Assembly: GCA_002118135.1 (NCBI GenBank)
Contig: BDIU01000202.1
Location: forward strand, 62,001-126,000
Direction: 5' to 3'
DNA: 64,000 nucleotides
Source: Trebouxia sp. TZW2008
Taxonomy: Eukaryota; Chlorophyta; Trebouxiophyceae; Trebouxiales; Trebouxiaceae
The notes beneath the pieces were generated by a model, which was not told the DNA's origin, made no database searches, and saw only the letters and a list, made by a program, of their open reading frames with translations. Positions 58,701-64,000 of this stretch are shown one piece after another. A program made the translations under genes and the position numbers. The stretch's first letter is position 1. Every line of letters starts with the position of its first letter.

Positions 58701-59347
58701 CTGATGCTCTTCTTCGGCTGGTTTCAGCTGTGCTGGATTGTGTGCGGTAAGTGCCTCACGCTTGTCATCATGACTATGTCCAAGGCATCATGCATCACAC
58801 TGTAGCCTTCATTATGCACACTACACATTGTACAAGTAGCTTGTACTGTGTTTTCTGTTTACATTGAATGCTGTGATTACCAACAAAAGTGTTCCTTAAA
58901 TTAAGTTGTTTGTACTCAGAGGCACTACTGCAGTTAGAAAGCAGTGCTTGGGTTGCAGTTGCATGATTTATACATCAAGAATGTCGTTATACAAAACCAA
59001 GCATCCTTGTGAGGAGACATTACTGTATCAGCTTCAGCAGTGATTTGGGGTTGCCTCAGTGCGCAGAGGTGCTCTGTGTGATGCATGACTGCACAGACTT
59101 TTTGTGTCTGGTCCTCTTCTTTCTCACCATTGACTGATTTGCAGATGTTACGACCAAGGATCTGCTGACCAGCAACACATTCACTGATGACCCCCCTTGC
59201 TGTGGCCGCCGCACTCCCATGAATCTGGTGCGCAGCTGGGCCATTGTGTGCTGTGGGCCAATCAGAAATAAACGCTGGGCTGAAAAGCAAACAGAGTGGG
59301 GCATGAGCAGTATGATGTTTTCACAATCAGGAGGACGAGATGTTTAA
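55760..59347 (+). CDS. DHHC palmitoyltransferase (320 aa)
   Basis: Integral membrane S-acyltransferase. Exons 55760-55925, 56024-56072, 56166-56287, 56736-56809, 57178-57258, 57944-58095, 58631-58746 and 59145-59347 total 963 nt, an exact codon multiple. Helix 1 is GLAVYILILAVTAFSCG and helix 2 WWYQLLAVCMLTLTLSL, followed by the family DPG motif (MDPGVILPQP). The Cys-rich domain is KYCSSCNIWRPPRAHHCSVC and ERFDHHCDVVGTCIAQNNHR, with catalytic DHHC. Helices 3 and 4 follow (FFVAFLVVGQLATA; YFLLLFDIVYCATVLMLFFG), then a TTxE-like motif as VTTKDLL. DHHCDVVGTC replaces the common DHHCPWVGNC, as in some plant members. The acceptor of the fifth exon is an unusual gtaag/ggg. Substrates cannot be inferred. 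Confidence 0.92.
56398..56735 (+). repeat. Degenerate tandem repeats of about 58 bp in a palmitoyltransferase intron
   Basis: Six units share the core ttg(a/g)tactgctgtctgc followed by cagcacg and caaagct. The first two are nearly identical, the later ones diverge. They fill most of the intron 56288-56735 and produce misleading frames on both strands. Confidence 0.8.
57285..57540 (+). repeat. Dispersed short repeats in a palmitoyltransferase intron
   Basis: Variants of cattgaatacgcc(t/c)gacact and gaacatgcatgac recur about five times in the intron after 57258. No coding frame is implied. Confidence 0.55.
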
Positions 59348-61266
59348 ATGCATGGTGAGCCAAGCCAGACTGAGAAAAAGGAGAAGAGTCCATGTCGTTA
59401 GGCATCACAATGGGAGCCTCTGTGTCCATTGTTTTTCTGTTTCTTTTTCTTGTTTCCTCTGTCCATAGAGGCAGCCCAGGAAGCCAGACTGCCAATGCAG
59501 CTGTCACTGCCAAAGCAGCATTTGTTCAGATTATGCAAGCATCTGGCTGCATCTGCCATCAGTGTCAGGCAATGCAGCTCTAGTCTCGTCAAGATGCATT
59601 GCGCTGAGCCTTGTTTTGATTGTAAATTGTGTGTATTCAAACTGTCCACTATATAGATCTTCTTCCCTACGGGAGAGTAAGGCTTACCGCGTGTTAGGAG
59701 GCAATGCTGTGGCTCATTTGCTTGGTTATCATCAAACAAGCGACTGTCTGCAGCAATGATAGAATACATAGAATGAATTCCAAGCTCAAATGCTATTTTA
59801 GTACCTTGCTGAATGCATGCCGCAAGAAGATCAGGCATCCTAGTGATTTGAAAAGAAAAGTTCTGTAGACATGCAGCAAACACCCAGAATGTGCAGCATT
59901 TTTTAAAGGTAATCACTTCCTTTCAGCAAAAGCAAGACTAGCAGCAACAGTCCAGAAGATGGCAGCAACAATTACGACAGCAGCAAGCGTCGAATTGCGA
60001 CTTGTCATGAGTTATATCACAAAGTGGACAGGTGCTGTGGGTTGACGAGATGAGCTATGGACGTTGCTGCGTGAATGCTTTGGGAATGACCTGTCTGCAT
60101 GACAGCGTGACAAATCCAAGGCAAGAGATCTACAGCGCAAGAGACGTTCAAAACTCAAGATAGCTACTTACATGAAATTGAAGCCAATCAGGAATATGTC
60201 TACCATACGTTTTCTGTACGTATTTGGCACGCATGCAAGTATCATGAAGCCTAACAACACTGTTCAAAAAGGTTTTCCATTCTTGAGATGTGCTTTCATG
60301 CCACATCAGGCTGCTTCACAGGATATCTGGAACCTCCTGCGTATTGCTTACAGATGACAGACTACAGAAGTTGCTTGATTAGCCTCAGGTAAGGAGTCTT
60401 TTGTAGTCTCTGCTGGGCTCCATGTCACGCTGCTAACCTGCATGTAATCAGGCGTTTGTGTTGACCAAGCGCTGCAAACAGGTGCTACCTGCCTGTTTGA
60501 ATTCCGCACTTGGTGTCAAAAGTCAGCACAAGAGAGCAGATCAATCATTGTTGCTGCTAGTTTCAACAGCAACAATGATGTTGTTGCTCATTGACATCAT
60601 CAGTGCTGGACATGCATTCCAACAGATGATCAGAGATGCAGACACAAAATTTGTGGGGTTGCATCAGCTGTAAATGCATATAGGAAATTTGCTGCTAAAT
60701 TGTACAACCACCAAGTCCAGAATGAGATGCAAACATCAAGATCTACTTGCTTAGTGATGCTTGGATCAACGTCGCGATTCAGGATGGCATCGCACACTGC
60801 ATGACCTTAGCTTTGTCATGCTAAAGAAGGGAGAGACACACCATGAGGTCAGATGCCAGTAGAACAAAGTAATAGAGCTGTAACAAGGCAGAGACACAAC
60901 ATGAGGTCAGATGCCATTAGCACAAAGCAGTAGCGTTGGGATATGCAATGCAGTGTGCAGATAAATATGCAACAGGCAGCTTGAGTTACAATGATTTCTG
61001 AAGGAGCACCTTCTGGGTGCTCTGAGATTAGCCAACCCTTGGCTCCTGTCCTGACTCATCCCCAAGTAAACGGCGTCCAGACCCTGTCAATAAGCAAAAT
61101 CAACTCATTCAGAGTTCCTCACACACAATGGCTGTAACAGACTAGGCTCTGTCCTAGTGAGTGTGCATCTCAGCTCAAATCACATGCTCAAGTGGGATCG
61201 CGCATAGCCGTCAATCAACATCATCAAACAAGATTCAACACTCCTGACGTGTCTACACATGGCCTT
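59348..61266. other. Gene-poor convergent interval
   Basis: Nearly 2 kb between the 3' ends of the palmitoyltransferase and the secreted repeat gene. Frames such as 59916-59398 (minus, 172 codons) show no recognisable domain and I do not call them genes. A 50-bp tandem duplication occupies 60829-60936. Confidence 0.5.
60829..60936 (+). repeat. 50-bp tandem duplication
   Basis: Two copies of a unit with the cores gagacaca(c/a)catgaggtca and gatgcca(g/t)tag.acaaag at about 60829-60880 and 60887-60936. Confidence 0.75.
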
Positions 61267-62803
61267 TTAGGCAAAGAGCTCAAGCTCTGCTGTGCGAGCA
61301 TGTTAAACAGGAAATAGTGTATACAAGATGCAGCATGGCAAAAAGCTGTGCATGGGCACAGACCCAGACTTGGTTGACCAGATAATAGCAGATGCAGCAG
61401 CAGTGAGCAAAAGAGCAGGCAACAATGGTCAAGAGCATACACACGGTGCCTTTTGGAGCATACCCTCATCATCTAAAAAAGAGACGCCCTCCGTACCATT
61501 GTCTCTGTAGTCCGAAAGGTGACGACCCCCTGTTGAGAAACACACACCCATGCAGCCTGAGATGTTGTCAAAAGCTGTGCAAAGAAGCAGGCCACAGCGG
61601 CAAGATCACTGTGCAATGCTTCCTGAAGCATACCTGTGCCAACGAAAGTTTCAGTGTCGATTTCCTCTGCACGCACATCAGGCGACAAAAGATGACGACC
61701 CCTGTTGACAAACACACACTCATGTGGACTGAGAATTCAGCATCGCCTGTGACAACACTGTGCAAAGAAGCAGGCAACAATGGCACAATTGTTTTGCAGT
61801 GCTTCCCAAAGCATACCTCCGCCAACAAAAGTTTCAGTGTCGTTTTCCTCTGCATGCACATGAGGCGACAAAAGGTGGCGACCACCTGTTGACAAACACC
61901 CACCCATGTAAATTGACATGTCGTCATCAGCTGTGACATCACTGTACAGAGAAGCCGGCAACAATGGCCAGATAAGTATGCGATGCTTCCTCCAACATAC
62001 CTCTGTCATCCAGAAACGTGACCTTGTCAGCGCTTTTGACTTTGTCGTCTAAGAGGTGACGACCCCCTGTGAATAGACACGCACCCATGTACACCGAGAT
62101 TTGTTCAGCTGTGACCACACTATGCAAAGAAGCAGGGAGCAATGGCAAGATCAGTGTGCAATGCTTCCTGAAATGCACCTTCATAGTCCACAAAAGTATA
62201 GTTGGCAGATCCAAGACTCTTGAAGTCCAGAAGGTGGCGATCCCCTGTGACACAACATGAAACGACAGAGCTTTAATATCAGCTGTTGCCACAAACAAAC
62301 CATCGTCGGCAGCTTGGTCAAGCATGCTGGGTGTGCCCACACACTGGGTCTTGTGTGTTGCATGGTGTCAGTGATTTACTAGCAACACTCAGGGCATTTG
62401 CTGCATGATGCTGACTGTCAGGGTGGCCTTAGTTCGAACTCAAGTGCCAGTTATTGCACCCGGTACTATCAACAAACCCCATACAGTGGCAGGCAGGGTG
62501 GCAGATGGAGACTTGTGCCTATTTCGCTTGCCAGTATGCTGCCCTGATGTGCAAGTGCCAATATGAACGCATTAGCACAGAAGCAACCAGGACGGGCAAA
62601 GGGTGCAGCACAAACCCATGGCCATCATGACCGCCGCCCGTGACTATAACTTGGCGGAAGGGATGCACAGTTGTCGTAAGTTGCCTACCTGTCGATTGGT
62701 CAGACTGTCCATCGAGAAGAGGTCGACCAGCCGCTGTAGCGCCGGCGCAGCAGACCAACAGGAGAAGCAGGTTGGCAGCCGACGTTGCTACATTGAGCCT
62801 CAT
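61267..62803 (-). CDS. Secreted protein of tandem exon-encoded GGRHLL modules (about 134 aa)
   Basis: The first exon, 62803-62689, encodes a signal peptide (MRLNVATSAANLLLLLVCC then AGATAAG) and a mature start RPLLDGQSDQST, ending in phase 1. Five related exons follow at 62244-62179, 62066-62001, 61885-61817, 61701-61634 and 61529-61464. Their translations begin GDRHLLDFK, GGRHLLDDK, GGRHLLSPH, (G)RHLLSPDV and GGRHLSDYR, and end near YEG, DRG, GGG, GTG and DEG. Four are symmetric phase 1-1 exons of 66 or 69 nt. The fourth is 68 nt and breaks the frame. Skipping it, with a last exon 61289-61267 (ELELFA, stop), the coding length is 405 nt, exactly 135 codons. Three modules carry N-x-T sequons. 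No known domain was recognised. The exon model rests on phase and repeat consistency only. Confidence 0.65.
61464..62244 (-). repeat. Five tandem exon-plus-intron units of about 180 bp
   Basis: The same unit repeats five times with period about 165-185 bp. Each holds an acceptor ...(a/c)acag, a coding core starting ggtcg(c/t)cac, a donor g/gt(a/g)(t/c)(g/a), and an intron start (gcttc(c/a)(t/g)gaagcat type) followed by tttgcacag-like text. Conservation covers intron as well as exon, so duplication was of genomic segments, not cDNA. Units 3 and 4 are most alike. Confidence 0.85.
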
Positions 62804-63614
62804 CTTGGACCAAGATCTGCACTTTCTCGTCACGCTGCAGCGTGTGCGAGATCGTCCGAACGCCGAAGCCTTGCATGGTGTGCCTCTTGTACTGCTGCCG
62901 CTCAGGCTCGCTTTCTTGCCGCTTCGTGATCGCAGCCGATTGTACTTATACTCAGCTGCTGCGCTCAAGCTCGTCCAACGAGGGCACGTGACCCGCCAAG
63001 ACGGATCGTCACGCCCAAGACATGGCACAAGTGGTGATGCTGGCCACGTTCGCATTGACGTCCTGTGCTGCCAATGTGTCGCTGTTCATGCCTACAACGT
63101 TTAATGTGGATCGCATCTCAATTGCATATGGGCTGAGCGGCCTTGATGAAGTCATGCTCAATAGCAGTGCATGCTAGCCCTTTTGCTTCACAATCAGCAG
63201 GTAATGCACATGCATTACAGCAGCGGCAGCATTTTGTCCATGCTGCTAAGTTGCATACAGACGGTGTACACCAATTTCAGCCATGAACCGTGTTCACTGC
63301 CCAGTCTTGTCAACGCAGACCAGTCCACTATCAGCCTTGTTTGTACATACATGCCTGTCACTCATTGCAACATTATGATAGCAATGCCTAAATTGCACAC
63401 TTGTCAAGGAGGGCACATTCCATTGCTCAAAGCAGGGCGGTCCTCAAGCAAAGCGCTGAAGCCCAGGCCAGGTTGCAAGTCAGCTGCTCTGCCAACAGGG
63501 ACACACAGTTCAACCTGCCAAAGCAGTACTCAGAAATGCTGAATGATGTGTGGTGCAAGCTCCAGGTTTGCTGCATTTGCAAGCCCAACGGCTGCATTTG
63601 CAAGCCCAAATGGC

Positions 63615-64000
63615 TTAGACGACAGGCCTGACTTCTTGCTGAACCAGGGCCTCGTACACTTCCCTCAGCTTCAAACCACAGATGGTTTGGAAGAGACCGG
63701 TGCCGTTGTTTGAGCCAGGGAAATGGGAGTTCTTGAGCATCTGTTGGGTGATCTCTCCGTAGAACTTGGCTGATGTGTTGCTGAGGTGGCTCTCAATGTA
63801 GATCAGCTCCTCAAGCTTGTCAAACTGACCATCCATCTCCAAGACTGACACCTCCTCGCCATAGTAGGTGTCTGGGCCGTAGAAGAATTTGATGCCAGGG
63901 AAGGAGCAGGTGAGCTTGCGGCCGCAGGGGATCCAGGAGATGGTGGAGCCCTCATCAAACAGGAAGCTGGGGTTGAACAGCTTCACGCCCTCCTTCTGGA
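63615..64000 (-). CDS. PRK: Phosphoribulokinase, C-terminal part (gene continues beyond the window)
   Basis: Calvin-cycle enzyme making ribulose 1,5-bisphosphate in the chloroplast. The fragment reads VKLFNPSFLFDEGSTISWIP, CGRKLTCSFPGIKF, YYGEEVSVLEMDGQFDKLEE, LIYIESHLSNTSAKFYGEIT and SNNGTGLFQTICGLKLREV, ending in QQEVRPVV with the stop at 63615-63617. The Cys-X5-Cys pair is the C-terminal redox disulfide seen in algal PRK, consistent with CP12/thioredoxin control. The frame is open to base 64000, so the N-terminal part with the P-loop and transit peptide lies outside. Confidence 0.97.
   Translation of the reverse strand, partial: QKEGVKLFNPSFLFDEGSTISWIPCGRKLTCSFPGIKFFYGPDTYYGEEVSVLEMDGQFDKLEELIYIESHLSNTSAKFYGEITQQMLKNSHFPGSNNGTGLFQTICGLKLREVYEALVQQEVRPVV

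Noticed and set aside
59398..59916. Minus-strand 172-codon frame
   Set aside because: No domain, no splice partners and biased Cys/Ser/Ala content; more likely a chance frame in the convergent gap.
61425..62340. Long frames on both strands over the 180-bp repeats
   Set aside because: They arise because the repeat period keeps frames open through introns. The exon-only model on the minus strand gives consistent phases and an exact codon total, which these do not.

Overview
This is a nuclear window from a photosynthetic green alga, most likely a core chlorophyte such as a trebouxiophyte; the exact lineage is inferred. Nearly every gene has many short exons with GT...AG introns that often end in TGCAG. 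Several products are plant or algal types: a phosphoribulokinase with the algal CysX5Cys pair, a CDPK, a plant-type ERO1, the plant MPL/At1g73920-type lipase, a plastid membrane protein and a 2OG-Fe(II) prolyl 4-hydroxylase. No bacterial operons, tRNAs, rRNAs, CRISPR arrays or intact transposons were seen. The genes were rebuilt by joining homologous or phase-compatible exons by eye. Outer and inner exon borders of the best cases (SDH3, SDH4, the DHHC transferase, the 321-aa gene and the secreted repeat gene) sum to whole codons; others are approximate.

Layout. 1-11636 (+): 3' part of UTP10/HEATR1 (ribosome biogenesis). 11.6-14.1 kb: gene-poor, with one decayed coding fragment. 14115-17234 (+): ERO1. 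17526-19.2 kb (-): prolyl 4-hydroxylase. 19.5-20.2 kb (-): unidentified gene. 20538-20882 (+): small hypothetical. 20979-22965 (-): plastid membrane protein. 23235-25970 (-): MutY/MUTYH. 26196-29474 (+): CDPK. 30.2-31.0 kb (+): unassigned exons. 31.0-34213 (+): OPA/UhpC-type sugar-phosphate transporter. 35232-36136 (-) and 36379-37074 (+): SDH3 and SDH4 head to head. 37.1-37.9 kb (-): uncertain gene. 37866-40927 (+): ACOT9-type thioesterase. 41421-50219 (-): large lipase. 50492-53358 (+): UBA5. 54031-55318 (-): 321-aa TPR-like protein. 55760-59347 (+): DHHC palmitoyltransferase. 61267-62803 (-): secreted protein built from repeated exons. 63615-64000 (-): phosphoribulokinase C-terminus.

Four themes stand out. 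First, tandem exon duplication recurs in at least three unrelated genes (UTP10, the lipase and the secreted gene), often with a frameshifted or stop-containing copy. Second, a new-looking secreted protein is made of five phase 1-1 exons, each coding a module of about 22 residues that starts GGRHLL; one copy would act as a poison exon. Third, the lipase pre-mRNA contains a nearly spacer-less inverted repeat of about 337 bp, which could fold into a long dsRNA hairpin. Fourth, gene pairs are often divergent with 220-450 bp between start codons, including both membrane anchors of respiratory complex II.
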